A stretch of DNA of 64,000 nucleotides from B10-G9 sp963712165 (GCA_963712165.1 CAVQGY010000001.1:434001-498000), one strand, 5' to 3'; shown: positions 26,839 through 35,968, numbered from the stretch's first letter. Numbers and translations are program-made. The notes: generated by a model not told the origin, from the letters alone.

Positions 26839-27834
26839 ATGTCAATAACTCTACCGGAAGCTGCATTCGAATTATTGAAGGACGCTAAGGAGGCTCTGAA
26901 AAAGGGTGATCTCCAGAGTGCTCGGCGCTTAGCTCTCCAAGCGGTGAAGTTAGCGCCTGATCATGAAGAACCCTGGCTCTACCTGGCTTCTGTTTCATCG
27001 CCAAAAGCCAGCATTTCCTATTTGAAGAAAGCCCTGGCAGTCAATCCCGACAGCAGGCAAGCCAAAAAAGGCATGCACTGGGCCATTCAAAGGTTCAGGC
27101 AAACCGATCGCAGCAGAAAGCCAAAAAGAGGCCAGCTGCCGGTTTTCATAGCCGACAAACCCCTAACTATCCACAGACCATCCCTTATTTCCTGGTCAAC
27201 AGCCATTCTTATCCTGGTAGCTGTGATCGTAGCCTGGTTATGGACACCGGAGTTCTCATTTGCCCTGCCAGATATGCAGACCGCTCCCGAGAGCACCTTC
27301 GCTTCGGGTGAGTTTGTGCGCAAGGTAACATATACACCCACTCCGACAAATACGCCCACGCCTACTCCAACTCCGACCAACACGCCCACACCTACCATCA
27401 CACCCACACCGCAGCCTACCCCTGTGCCCAATACTTACCCATCCTACAGGAAGGCCAGTCTCCCGCCCGGTGTCTATCCCAACGAGCGCTGGTTTGATAT
27501 CAACCTTTCCACCCAGCGCATGTATGCCTATAATGGTCACGAGCTGGTTAAAACCTTCATTGTTTCAACCGGACTGCCTGGAACACCTACCGTGACAGGG
27601 CGGTTCAGGATCTATATCAAATACACCTCAACTTTAATGGCCGGACCAGGGTATTATCTGCCTAACGTTCCCTGGACGATGTATTTTTACAACGGCTACG
27701 GTATACACGGTACCTACTGGCATAATAATTTTGGTTACCCAATGAGCCACGGTTGCGTCAATATGCGAAATGAAGACGCGGAATGGGCATTCTACTTTGC
27801 CAGGATCGGCACCCTGGTGAACATCCATTACTGA
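26839..27834 (+). CDS. L,D-transpeptidase with N-terminal TPR and Pro/Thr linker
   Basis: 331 residues from the ATG at 26839, 2 bp after the amidase stop; an earlier GTG at 26800 lies within the amidase gene. Order: cytoplasmic TPR-like helices (about 1-80), one transmembrane segment (WSTAILILVAVIVAWLW), a Pro/Thr linker of about 40 residues, then a YkuD domain. Its active site reads HGTYWHNNFG...MSHGCVNM, with the catalytic Cys in SHGCVN. The enzyme makes 3-3 cross-links or attaches proteins to peptidoglycan. A TPR on the inside joined to a transpeptidase outside is unusual. Confidence 0.9.
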   Translation: MSITLPEAAFELLKDAKEALKKGDLQSARRLALQAVKLAPDHEEPWLYLASVSSPKASISYLKKALAVNPDSRQAKKGMHWAIQRFRQTDRSRKPKRGQLPVFIADKPLTIHRPSLISWSTAILILVAVIVAWLWTPEFSFALPDMQTAPESTFASGEFVRKVTYTPTPTNTPTPTPTPTNTPTPTITPTPQPTPVPNTYPSYRKASLPPGVYPNERWFDINLSTQRMYAYNGHELVKTFIVSTGLPGTPTVTGRFRIYIKYTSTLMAGPGYYLPNVPWTMYFYNGYGIHGTYWHNNFGYPMSHGCVNMRNEDAEWAFYFARIGTLVNIHY

Positions 27835-27835
27835 T

Positions 27836-28852
27836 ATGAAGAATAAGCTAACTCGAAAGGATTTTCTGAATTTGAGCGGCTTAGGCTTGGCCTGCCTTGC
27901 TGGTCGTCAGCTTAAACCTGTTTTCAATATCTATGCTGGTCAGCAGGGACGAGTAATCAACGAAAACATCTCTACCTATGTACAGCCCAGTTATGAAAGC
28001 GAAAAGATCCGTATTCACTGGAAGGATGCAGTATTTCCAATCACCAGCATAGCATTGGGGATGGGAGAGCCCAGCCATAATCGGATTTGGTACAGGGTTG
28101 GGAACGAGGGTTATGCCCATTCAGGTGGAATCCAACCGGTCAGGACTGAGACCAATCCAGTAGTCACGGCTATTCCTGAAGCGGGATTGCTGGCAGAAGT
28201 CTCAGTACCCTATACAGATGCTCTCTGGAATCCCGGGGAACGCTATCATGTCGCCTACCGGTTTTATTACGAAACCACACACTGGATCAAGGAAGTGGTC
28301 AACGGCCCGGATGGCATCCCGTATTACCATATCCTGGAAGACAAATGGGAACTGTCCTATTATGTACCTGCTACCCACCTGCGGATCATTCCTGAAAGTG
28401 AATTGAGTTTGATCTCAGCAGATGTTCCCAGCTGGGAAAAACGGATTGAGGTCAATACCAAAAAGCAGACAGTGACTGCCCTCGAATATAACCAGCCGGT
28501 ATATATGGTGAAGGCATCCACGGGTGGAGATTTCAAGGTTGGGAAATACGCAACACCCCCTGGCCAGCATATCACAAATCATAAACGCCCCTCCCGCCAC
28601 ATGGCAGCCGGAAATCTGGCTTATAACGGCTACGACCTCCCTGGTGTACCGTGGATCATGTACATAACGGAAAGCGGGATAGCCCTTCACGGAACCTACT
28701 GGCACAATGACTTCGGTCTCCCACGCAGCCATGGATGCATTAACCTGCCATCCAAAGCTTCCAAGTGGTTTTACCGCTGGACACTTCCCCATGTTCCTTA
28801 TCACCAGCAATCTGCTTACAACGTTTACGGAACACATGTGGATATATTCTAG
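27836..28852 (+). CDS. L,D-transpeptidase (YkuD) with SH3-like N-terminal domain
   Basis: 338 residues. The start has an LTRKDFLNLSGLGLACLAG segment, resembling a Tat or lipoprotein-type signal, although the second Arg of a strict twin-Arg motif is Lys. About 120 residues of SH3-like beta structure follow (YVQPSYESEKI), then a second small domain. The YkuD catalytic domain carries HGTYWHNDFG...RSHGCINLP with its nucleophilic Cys. Its ATG is one base after the stop of the other L,D-transpeptidase. The two proteins share the active-site sequence almost exactly but have different N-termini, which suggests duplication with domain exchange. Confidence 0.88.
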   Translation: MKNKLTRKDFLNLSGLGLACLAGRQLKPVFNIYAGQQGRVINENISTYVQPSYESEKIRIHWKDAVFPITSIALGMGEPSHNRIWYRVGNEGYAHSGGIQPVRTETNPVVTAIPEAGLLAEVSVPYTDALWNPGERYHVAYRFYYETTHWIKEVVNGPDGIPYYHILEDKWELSYYVPATHLRIIPESELSLISADVPSWEKRIEVNTKKQTVTALEYNQPVYMVKASTGGDFKVGKYATPPGQHITNHKRPSRHMAAGNLAYNGYDLPGVPWIMYITESGIALHGTYWHNDFGLPRSHGCINLPSKASKWFYRWTLPHVPYHQQSAYNVYGTHVDIF

Positions 28853-28973
28853 GATCTCCCCCGCTTCATCACTCCCAGTAATGATTTAATAAGAATCTTA
28901 TTTTCCAGCGGCGATCAAGGTATAAAATAAAGTCGTGACAACCCATTTACAAGTATGAGGAAGTGAGTGAGTT

Positions 28974-29393
28974 ATGAGCGGCAAACCCCTATTTTCGGGT
29001 CTGGTCTTTGACGAGAATGACCAGCTTGTTGAAACAACAATGGTTGGTGAAGAGCCTTGTTATGTGGTTGATGATGACGGATTCCGCAGACATATCCCTT
29101 CCGAACAGGTTGACCGACAGGTACTGAACCTGCTTGGAGAACAGATCGAGGGACACGAAGAGATTCTCAGTGAACAGACTGCCAAGTTGCTCGGGCAGGA
29201 TGATATCTTCTCCCGGGCCATATTCCTTGAGCAATTTAAGAATATTGACAGGCAGTTTGACCAGCTGATCAAGGAAGGGTTGCCGGAAGAGGGCCGAACC
29301 TATATGGGCATGACCGGTTTTAAGATCATCATCAATCACCATGGTGAAATTGTCGACGTAGAACAGCCTGGCATGATCGCGGATGACGAGTAA
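28974..29393 (+). CDS. Conserved-looking protein of unknown function
   Basis: 139 acidic residues with no signal peptide or membrane segment. The N-terminal part looks like a small beta domain (PLFSGLVFDENDQLVETTMVGE, CYVVDDDGFRRHI). The middle is helical (EQIEGHEEILSEQTAKLLGQ) and the end holds GFKIIINHHGEIVDVEQPGM. I do not recognise a family. It ends 8 bp before the thioredoxin-TPR gene on the same strand, so the pair is probably co-translated and may work in the same stress or folding process. Confidence 0.6.
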   Translation: MSGKPLFSGLVFDENDQLVETTMVGEEPCYVVDDDGFRRHIPSEQVDRQVLNLLGEQIEGHEEILSEQTAKLLGQDDIFSRAIFLEQFKNIDRQFDQLIKEGLPEEGRTYMGMTGFKIIINHHGEIVDVEQPGMIADDE

Positions 29394-29401
29394 AGGCAGG
29401 A

Positions 29402-30229
29402 ATGGACGGACCTGATATCATCTCTGCGGACGATACCAATTTCCAATTCCAGGTGCTGGAATATTCAGAGATCCTGCCGGTTGTGGTGGATTTCTGGGCT
29501 AAATGGTGCCTGGACTGCCAGCAGGTCAGCCATACCCTGGAATCCCTGGCTTCCCGGCACAGCGGTCGCTTCAGACTGGCCCAGGTGAATGTGGACAGCA
29601 GCCCGCTGCTCACAAAAGGTTACCAGGTGCATACTGTCCCGACCATCAAAACCTTTCAAAATGGCGTTGTGAGCGGGAAGCTGGAAGGCATTCACACGAA
29701 TCTAGAGATTGAAGCCTATATCAAAAAGCACATTCCCGGTCCGGAAAGACTGTTATTAGAAAAAGCCGCCAGATATCTGAAGGATGCCCAATACATTTCC
29801 GTGGAGGATGTCTGCCTTGAGATCCTGGAAGGTGATCCAGCCAATCCAGGTGCAAAATTACTGCTGGCGAAAAGCCTGCTCTGGCAGGGGAACTACCTTG
29901 AAGCGCTGACCACGCTCCAGCACTTCCCCCCCAGCCGGGAATATCAGTCCGCAGAAAAGCTGATCCCGCTGGCGGAAGGACTTCTCAGCCCTCCCGGGCT
30001 GGATCTTTCGGGAGACCCCCTTGAAGCTATCTACCAGCGAGCATTAAGTTTGCTCAGGGACAGAACTATCCCAGCCGCTCTGGACGGCCTTCTGGAGATA
30101 CTCAAGCGAAACAAGAACTTCCGGGGTGGGAATCCACTCAAACTGATCCTGGGGCTATTTGAGCTGCTGGGTGAAGACCATCCGATTACAGAAGAATACC
30201 GCCCACTGCTGGCAAACACCCTCTTTTAG
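29402..30229 (+). CDS. cnoX: Thioredoxin-fold protein with TPR-like C-terminus (CnoX/YbbN-like)
   Basis: 275 residues. The N-terminal thioredoxin domain has FWAKWCLDCQQ (C36-L-D-C39) in place of the usual WCGPC, and the cis-Pro in TVPTI. The C-terminal ~160 residues are helical repeats of the YbbN type (SVEDVCLEILEGDPANPGAKLLLAKSLLWQGNYLEAL). In Escherichia coli CnoX is a chaperone-redox protein that protects substrates under oxidative stress. With both cysteines present, a thiol-disulfide activity is possible here. It is the last gene before tRNA-Leu. Confidence 0.82.
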   Translation: MDGPDIISADDTNFQFQVLEYSEILPVVVDFWAKWCLDCQQVSHTLESLASRHSGRFRLAQVNVDSSPLLTKGYQVHTVPTIKTFQNGVVSGKLEGIHTNLEIEAYIKKHIPGPERLLLEKAARYLKDAQYISVEDVCLEILEGDPANPGAKLLLAKSLLWQGNYLEALTTLQHFPPSREYQSAEKLIPLAEGLLSPPGLDLSGDPLEAIYQRALSLLRDRTIPAALDGLLEILKRNKNFRGGNPLKLILGLFELLGEDHPITEEYRPLLANTLF

Positions 30230-30250
30230 GATGCAACTGAGTTTAAAGCC

Positions 30251-30278
30251 TTGACCGTCATGTGATGGAGTGTACAAT
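30251..30278 (+). promoter_or_regulatory. Promoter of tRNA-Leu
   Basis: TTGACC (30251-30256), a 16-bp spacer and TACAAT (30273-30278), 18 bp ahead of the tRNA. The -35 box is the same as at tRNA-Gly. Confidence 0.75.
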
Positions 30279-30296
30279 TAAGGCAGGAAAAAGTTA

Positions 30297-30378
30297 GGGG
30301 CGGTGGCGGAATTGGCAGACGCAGGGGACTTAAAATCCCCCGGTTCACACCATGTGGGTTCAAGTCCCACCCGCCCTA
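30297..30378 (+). tRNA. tRNA-Leu (anticodon TAA), intact copy at island end
   Basis: 82 nt. Acceptor GGGGCGG pairs with CCGCCCT (one G-U pair). The D arm is GCG/CGC, the anticodon stem GGGGA/TCCCC encloses CTTAAAA (anticodon TAA), and the variable arm is long (GGT/ACC), as expected for a class II leucine tRNA. The T arm is GTGGG-TTCAAGT-CCCAC. The last 52 nt are identical to a fragment at 36099, so the 3' part has probably been supplied by the inserted element. Confidence 0.95.
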
Positions 30379-30380
30379 CT
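30327..30380 (+). repeat. Left attachment-site copy (attL), 54-bp direct repeat in tRNA-Leu
   Basis: It starts at the last three bases of the 5' anticodon stem (GACTTAAAATCCCCC...) and runs two bases beyond the discriminator. It is identical over all 54 positions to 36099-36152. The sequences diverge sharply at both ends. Confidence 0.88.
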
Positions 30381-30429
30381 CTATCTTTATGGGGAAATTC
30401 CCCTCAGGAATTTGCCTGGAAACACAGAA

Positions 30430-30455
30430 AAGCCTGCGCTGCCGCAGGCTTTTTC
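30430..30455 (+). terminator. Terminator downstream of tRNA-Leu, inside the island
   Basis: The stem AAGCCTGCG (30430-30438) pairs with CGCAGGCTT (30443-30451) around CTGC and is followed by TTTTC. It lies 51 bp after the tRNA, inside the presumed inserted DNA, so the element brought its own stop signal. Confidence 0.8.
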
Positions 30456-30467
30456 TCATTGATCCTC

Positions 30468-30488
30468 ACGTGCAATTGACGTGCAATT
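30468..30488 (+). repeat. Tandem decamers near left island end (possible integrase arm sites)
   Basis: ACGTGCAATT occurs at 30468-30477 and again at 30479-30488, a period of 11 bp, one helical turn. The pair is 88 bp inside attL. A related pair in the same orientation lies near attR. Confidence 0.65.
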
Positions 30489-30554
30489 CTTTCATTGGAT
30501 CTTGATTGTGCGTAGATGGTCCCATGGTTCAAGCCAGGGCTATACTGAGTCTGA

Positions 30555-32330
30555 TTACTGGTCAGCTGTGGTATTGATCGTTAGGGATTCTTGTTCCATG
30601 ATAATATCCGGATCCTCCCAGCCCTTCTGATCCATCAGCTCCTGGAAGGCTCTCCTGAATACCAGACTGACCTGGAGATTGATTTGATCGACGCCAGTAA
30701 TTGAAAATTGATACTGACTGCGGGACTGCTCCAGGGCAGCCAACCGAGTATCTTCCGAAATCTGGGTCTGGGTCCAGTAGGCTCCCGTGGGTTCGATCTC
30801 GGTCCACAGCTGGCGCAGGATCTTGGCAAAGTAGACTCCGGGCTGACCGAATAGATCTCCGGCCCACTGAGGCAGTTGGGGACCTTCCAGCAACGATAGA
30901 GGTTGATCATCCTGATCCATGGCTTCTACGATAAGGTAAATTTGCCTCAAAGGGGAATCTGTCGGCATATGATGGCCGGCTCCCGTATTGCTGACTACCG
31001 CATCGAGGACCAGAACATCTCCATCCAGGAAGGCAGAGATCTCCAGTTCAGCGGTATTTTTCAGAAGCTCCTGGTCAGCCGCCCCGGGCATGCGGTGGCT
31101 GAAGATCAACTCCGGGGACCTCTGTAGCCCTCCAACTTCTGATCGAGCAAACTGAGTCATACCCAAAGGGGGCATGTGGCAGTCCTGGCAGGTTTGTAAA
31201 AACTCCGAATCCGAATCAGCATAGGAGCTGTTGAGCCATTCCCCGTAGGAATTATAAATCGGTACACCCCAGAATTCAGCTTGATGGCAGCCGGCACAGT
31301 AGGCGCTCTCTGTCTGCAGGGCAGAATAGGTATCTTCCCCGGGAGCAACATCATCAAAGGGTCCAGCAAAGAATTGGTGTCCTTCCCCTGGCCGGCGGAA
31401 CTCGTAAGACAGCACGCCAGTCATATTCGGATAGGGCAAACCAGTAGATGGATTAAGCTTTATGTCCCAGACCTTATGGCAGAAATCACAGTTGACTCCT
31501 TCCAATGCGATTCCATCTACCTGATTTGGATCACTCGTGAAGGGATCATCGATAGCAAGGATAGGCATATGGCAGGTAGCACAGTTTCCAGTACTGCCCG
31601 GGAAATCTAGCAGATATCCAGGCCCATAGTAGGGGCGATCGGGGTCAGGAGGAAGAGGAAGCGATCCATAATCGCGATCCCGAATATATCGGGTCAGTTC
31701 ACTTTGATTGCCCGCCAAGTCCCTGCCGTTAAACATGGACAAGAATCTGGTATTGACAGCGGAAAGCGCATGGGCGTCCAACTGCCACTCGTCATATGGC
31801 AGTGACAGTCCGGCCCGGGATTCAACGGAGGATGCGGCATGGCATTCCGCGCAGCCTGTGTTCTCTCCCTCCCCGCCCTGGATAATTCCCGCACTCAGGA
31901 TTTCATATTCAGGGTGGTCTTCTGCAGTATGCGCGGTCAATATGATCTCCGCTCCTGTTGTTCCTGCCCTTGTGTCGAACTCCTTGATGAAATATCCTGT
32001 GGCGAAGGCGGTGATACGAAGATCACGATCTGTCTGGAGTCCTTCCAACAGAAAGTCTCCGGTTTGGTTTGTTATGGTCACACTCGTTGAAGCCTGCAAC
32101 CTGACAACTGCACCCACAACGGGGTTTCCACTCTGGCTGAGTACCCTGCCTGACACGGTGTCCTTCCGGACTTCTTCTGATCTATCCTCACTGACCTCAA
32201 CCGGTTTCAGCTCTCCATGCTGAGGTGTTGGAGATCGTGAAACACATCCTGCCGCCACAACAAAAGAGACCGCCAGCACCATGCACCTCAACCGGGAAGG
32301 TTTGATTCTACCCATCCTCATTAGCCCCAC
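30555..32330 (-). CDS. Pentaheme c-type cytochrome lipoprotein with carboxypeptidase-regulatory-like domain
   Basis: 591 residues. A signal peptide ends in a lipobox (VVAAGC, C29), so the protein is lipid-anchored outside the membrane. Residues about 58-132 form a carboxypeptidase-regulatory-like beta domain. Five CXXCH heme-attachment motifs follow: CAECH (160), CATCH (250), CDFCH (281), CAGCH (345) and CQDCH (381). The C-terminal ~190 residues are a beta-rich domain. It probably carries electrons at or near the cell surface. The start is uncertain: GTG at 32330 or ATG at 32321 or 32315, all overlapping the upstream gene's end, which indicates coupled translation with the propeller protein. 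Confidence 0.88.
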   Translation of the reverse strand: MGLMRMGRIKPSRLRCMVLAVSFVVAAGCVSRSPTPQHGELKPVEVSEDRSEEVRKDTVSGRVLSQSGNPVVGAVVRLQASTSVTITNQTGDFLLEGLQTDRDLRITAFATGYFIKEFDTRAGTTGAEIILTAHTAEDHPEYEILSAGIIQGGEGENTGCAECHAASSVESRAGLSLPYDEWQLDAHALSAVNTRFLSMFNGRDLAGNQSELTRYIRDRDYGSLPLPPDPDRPYYGPGYLLDFPGSTGNCATCHMPILAIDDPFTSDPNQVDGIALEGVNCDFCHKVWDIKLNPSTGLPYPNMTGVLSYEFRRPGEGHQFFAGPFDDVAPGEDTYSALQTESAYCAGCHQAEFWGVPIYNSYGEWLNSSYADSDSEFLQTCQDCHMPPLGMTQFARSEVGGLQRSPELIFSHRMPGAADQELLKNTAELEISAFLDGDVLVLDAVVSNTGAGHHMPTDSPLRQIYLIVEAMDQDDQPLSLLEGPQLPQWAGDLFGQPGVYFAKILRQLWTEIEPTGAYWTQTQISEDTRLAALEQSRSQYQFSITGVDQINLQVSLVFRRAFQELMDQKGWEDPDIIMEQESLTINTTADQ

Positions 32331-35300
32331 CAGCAGTCCGCTGTTTAATCACAACCCAACCTCCACCGAGCAGTATAATGACCCCGCCAGCGATAAGGAA
32401 GGGAAGGTAGAATGCATCAGAATCGTTCTCCGCTGGGAGTGATTCCTCTGCCAGCTGCTCGTCTGCTGGCCCTTCCGCTTCAGGCCATTCGTAATACGGC
32501 GTATCCTTATCCGTATACCAGCTGTCTGATACGCCCCAATCATCACAGCACACACCTACGGCCGCTCCCACACTGCGAAGTTTGACCTGGTCCGGATTCC
32601 CGAGTGATGCCAGCGCGATTTGCACCTGGTATGTCTCTCCAAACATGAAGAGAGCATCCGAAAGGCTTCCATCAGCTTCACCCAATTCTGGATCGTTTAT
32701 ATATCCTTTTGTATCGGCTGCGGTGTGATTGATCATCGTATCAACTCCATTAATCGTGAGCAGGATGTCGAACTGCACAACGTCCGCCGATGGATCGACA
32801 AATTCAACCTCAAAATAGAGGTAGGTATCATCCTTGGCAGCATAGATGTTTGTGAAATCCAGGCCATCCCGCTCCAAATCGCCTACCGGGTCGGTATCAA
32901 TCAGATAGCGCTCATCCCAATCGGGGAGTTGGACCTCGCTTAGTAACTCATCTCCAGAGGAGGATGGAGTAAGATAAGGCGTATCTTTCCTGGTGTGCCA
33001 ATCATCTGAGGCTCCCCAGGAGCTATTTCCGTCTCCCACCATGGCATTCACCTTCCGGAGATTGACTCTCTCAGGATAGCCTAGAAAAGCAAGGGAGATC
33101 TGTCCTTGGTAGGTCTCCCCAAAGTGGAAGTAAGTATCCTTCGTTGGACCTTCCAACCCTATATTGTTAAAATCGTTGGCGTAGCCTTCCGAACTTCCCG
33201 GTGAGTGTGAGATCATCAGCTCAACCCCGTTGATCTCCAGGATAATATCAAACTGGACGATTTCAGCTGCCGGGTCTGCCAGCCCGATCTCAAAATAGAG
33301 ATACTCATCATCCCGCGCCCCATAACCTGCAGTCAGGTCCATTCCTTCTTCATAAAGATCTCCTACCGGATCCTCTTCCAGTAGATAGCTCTCATCCCAT
33401 TCAGGCAGAACGATCTGTCCAGCGCTACTATCAGCCGCGGGCTGTGAAGGGGCATCTTGATCGGATGGCACAGGCACCTCAAATTCGGAACCCCTTATAT
33501 CAAGATCCTCCTGGGAGAAAGAGCTCAAACGGAACACTCCCCCACCCTGAGTTGCCGCATAGAGGGTGCTGCCATCTTGAGAAACGCCCAGATCAAGGAT
33601 GGCTCGAAAGGATAAACCGTCATTGATTTGCTGCCAGGTCTTTCCGTAATCCTCGCTGAGATATACACCGGTCCTCCAGGACCCAGCATAAACCACATTC
33701 GTTCTCAAGGGGTCCACCACAATAGACCGAATTGCTTCATTGAAATCCATTCCAGTGGCTGATTGGATCCAGGTTGCGCCGCCATCCTGACTGACATATA
33801 TGGCTCCATTCATAACACCAGCATACAGCTGATCAGGATTCGTTGGATCAACTGCCAATGTTGTAACAAATTCCGATCCCATTCCGGCTGAGGTGATCTC
33901 CCAATTTAAGCCACCGTCATAAGTCTGGATAACCCCTAAACCGTCCGTGGTCGCCCAGGCATGATCTTGATCATTTGGATTCACAACAATTTCATTGATG
34001 GTTTTGCCAAATAGAAGCTGAATATCCGGGCTGGTCCAGCTGTTGCCGCCATCATTCGAGATCAGGATTGGCTTAAGCGAGTAACCATTACAGTGGTAGT
34101 CATCGTGATTTTCTCCGCACTTCTGGACACCAAAACCGGCGTAGATCCGATCAGGATTAGATGGTGCATAAGCAAAAGCCTGGACTCCCTGGTGCCTCAT
34201 CAATTCATTGGTCACTCTCGAGGATAAATCCCTGAGCTCCTGGTCATGGCAGATCCGGTACTCCCAATTTAAGCCCAGGTCAAAAGACTCCATGATGCAG
34301 CCATGATCCCCATCTCCGTTCAAGATATGGAGGGGGTTGGTGGGATCAATTCCGATCTCATCTCCTTCCGCATTATCGTCGGGGTGTTTGATCCCGACCC
34401 AGCTGTAGCCGCCGTTGACACTGTAAAAGGGTCCGGTCCGTCCACTCAAATAAACAACTGCAGGATTCGTAGGATGAACATCGATATCACGCGTCATTGC
34501 GCCAGAATAACCAACACTGGCAGGTACCCAGGAATCCCCTCCATCCTCTGTATAGAAGTTACCTCCCTGATAGCTGTTGACAAAAAAGGTCAAGGGGTCA
34601 TCCGGATCAACATCAATATCCATGGCTATTCCCGAGATCATATTTGATGGCCCCCATAAACCGGGGATATGTTCCCAGGTTTCGCCGCCATCTGCAGAGC
34701 GGTGAAATTCATGCTGGCCAACAGAGTAAATATATTCTGGGAAATTATCGGCAAACTCAACCGCAGAACTTTCTGTGCCTACCAGATAATGCCATTCTTC
34801 CCCGCCATCATAGGTGATATAGACCCCGCCGCCGGCATTATACTCATGAAGGACATGTTTTGTGCCTGCGATAATGATCTGGGAATTCTCAGGATGGAAA
34901 TCAAGGGAATTAACATAGAGGTTCCCCAATCCATTATTGATCTCTCTCCAGGTTTGTCCACCATTAGTCGATTTTTGAACACCAACACCTCCAGGAGTGA
35001 ATGTCTCCCAGTCCGAATTAGCAGCATCCCGGTCGAAGATTCCTGTCGATATATAGAGGGTATTGACATCTTCGGGATCGATCAGGACGTATCTGGCCAG
35101 ATTATCTCCCCGCCAGATCGGATTCCAATTCAGGCCGGCGTCAGTAGATTTATAGACAACTCCTTTGGTCATGCCAAAACCGCTTCCAGGCCGAAATACA
35201 TCAGACCACCAGGAACTGGAGATTTCCGCTGCCGCGTAAACAACATCAGAATTTCCAGGCTCGATCGCAAATCCCCGGAATGTCAATCCAAAACTTTCTT

Positions 35301-35730
35301 CAATTCCATTTGATCGCTTTTCCCAGGTGGCACCCCCATTCTCGGACCGATAGATACCGCTTAGATTCTGCATCCCAACCCAGACGATCTCCGGATCATT
35401 AGGATCGATCCGTACCGTGAAGATAGGAATCGAATCCCCAGAAGTACCAGTTGTGAGATCGATTCCCTCATTGATCAGCTCCCAGGATTGGCCGCGATCG
35501 GTGCTTTTATGAATGCCAGCGGAGGAATCTGTGACATACATGATATTGGGATCATCCGGATTACGGCGGATATCATATCCCACTCCGCCAGGGGGGCCGC
35601 CCAATCGCACCCAGCTCTGATCCTTCAATGGGCTTTCAGGCAAACCTCCCTGTGCGCTGACCAGGCCCAAGGGGATGAGTAACATAGATATTAGGAAGAT
35701 GAACAGGATGGTCCGCGGAAGATTTTTCAA
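32308..35730 (-). CDS. Large secreted Asp-box (sortilin/BNR-like) beta-propeller protein with two tandem C-terminal domains and membrane anchor
   Basis: 1140 residues from a TTG at 35730, chosen because AGGAG lies five bases upstream and the protein then begins with a clean signal peptide (KNLPRTILFIFLISMLLIPLG...SAQG); an ATG at 35757 lacks both. At least twelve Asp-box repeats of the form SxDGGxTW (for example SADGGETWEHIP) build one or two propellers over ~720 residues. Two homologous domains follow, encoded at about 32965-33415 and 32490-32938, both starting LPxWDExYLxxxDPVGDL and resembling family-9-type carbohydrate-binding folds. A single transmembrane helix and a short basic tail end it. 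It shares an operon with the pentaheme cytochrome. Confidence 0.8.
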   Translation of the reverse strand: MKNLPRTILFIFLISMLLIPLGLVSAQGGLPESPLKDQSWVRLGGPPGGVGYDIRRNPDDPNIMYVTDSSAGIHKSTDRGQSWELINEGIDLTTGTSGDSIPIFTVRIDPNDPEIVWVGMQNLSGIYRSENGGATWEKRSNGIEESFGLTFRGFAIEPGNSDVVYAAAEISSSWWSDVFRPGSGFGMTKGVVYKSTDAGLNWNPIWRGDNLARYVLIDPEDVNTLYISTGIFDRDAANSDWETFTPGGVGVQKSTNGGQTWREINNGLGNLYVNSLDFHPENSQIIIAGTKHVLHEYNAGGGVYITYDGGEEWHYLVGTESSAVEFADNFPEYIYSVGQHEFHRSADGGETWEHIPGLWGPSNMISGIAMDIDVDPDDPLTFFVNSYQGGNFYTEDGGDSWVPASVGYSGAMTRDIDVHPTNPAVVYLSGRTGPFYSVNGGYSWVGIKHPDDNAEGDEIGIDPTNPLHILNGDGDHGCIMESFDLGLNWEYRICHDQELRDLSSRVTNELMRHQGVQAFAYAPSNPDRIYAGFGVQKCGENHDDYHCNGYSLKPILISNDGGNSWTSPDIQLLFGKTINEIVVNPNDQDHAWATTDGLGVIQTYDGGLNWEITSAGMGSEFVTTLAVDPTNPDQLYAGVMNGAIYVSQDGGATWIQSATGMDFNEAIRSIVVDPLRTNVVYAGSWRTGVYLSEDYGKTWQQINDGLSFRAILDLGVSQDGSTLYAATQGGGVFRLSSFSQEDLDIRGSEFEVPVPSDQDAPSQPAADSSAGQIVLPEWDESYLLEEDPVGDLYEEGMDLTAGYGARDDEYLYFEIGLADPAAEIVQFDIILEINGVELMISHSPGSSEGYANDFNNIGLEGPTKDTYFHFGETYQGQISLAFLGYPERVNLRKVNAMVGDGNSSWGASDDWHTRKDTPYLTPSSSGDELLSEVQLPDWDERYLIDTDPVGDLERDGLDFTNIYAAKDDTYLYFEVEFVDPSADVVQFDILLTINGVDTMINHTAADTKGYINDPELGEADGSLSDALFMFGETYQVQIALASLGNPDQVKLRSVGAAVGVCCDDWGVSDSWYTDKDTPYYEWPEAEGPADEQLAEESLPAENDSDAFYLPFLIAGGVIILLGGGWVVIKQRTAGGANEDG

Positions 35731-35825
35731 TTTTACTCCTAATTGATGTGATGGCATAACGAATTTGAACTATTTACATCAAACAGCATGTCAGGCTGAA
35801 ATATAGGTGTTGAAACCTCAACGGA

Positions 35826-35855
35826 ATTATATAATCAATTTCACTTTTTTCTGAA
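35826..35855 (-). promoter_or_regulatory. Possible promoter of the island operon
   Basis: On the minus strand a perfect TATAAT (35831 to 35826) has a weak -35 (TTCAGA, 35855 to 35850) 18 bp upstream. It is about 95 bp before the TTG start. The surrounding DNA is AT-rich. Between here and 36098 I see no gene, only the paired decamers and a hairpin. Confidence 0.4.
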
Positions 35856-35968
35856 TTTTGTTTTCCATACATTTTTGATAACTACCCAAATAGAAACTTT
35901 ACAACCACCAAAACAGGGAATTGTACAAAGGTTAACCTTTTCCACTGCTGAACCGCCATCCTTGCACT

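Noticed and set aside
27327..27430. CRISPR-like repeats
   Set aside because: Again codon-phased Pro/Thr linker sequence inside an L,D-transpeptidase gene.
34669..35313. 214-residue plus-strand frame
   Set aside because: It lies wholly antisense to the Asp-box repeats of the propeller gene and shows no recognisable protein features.
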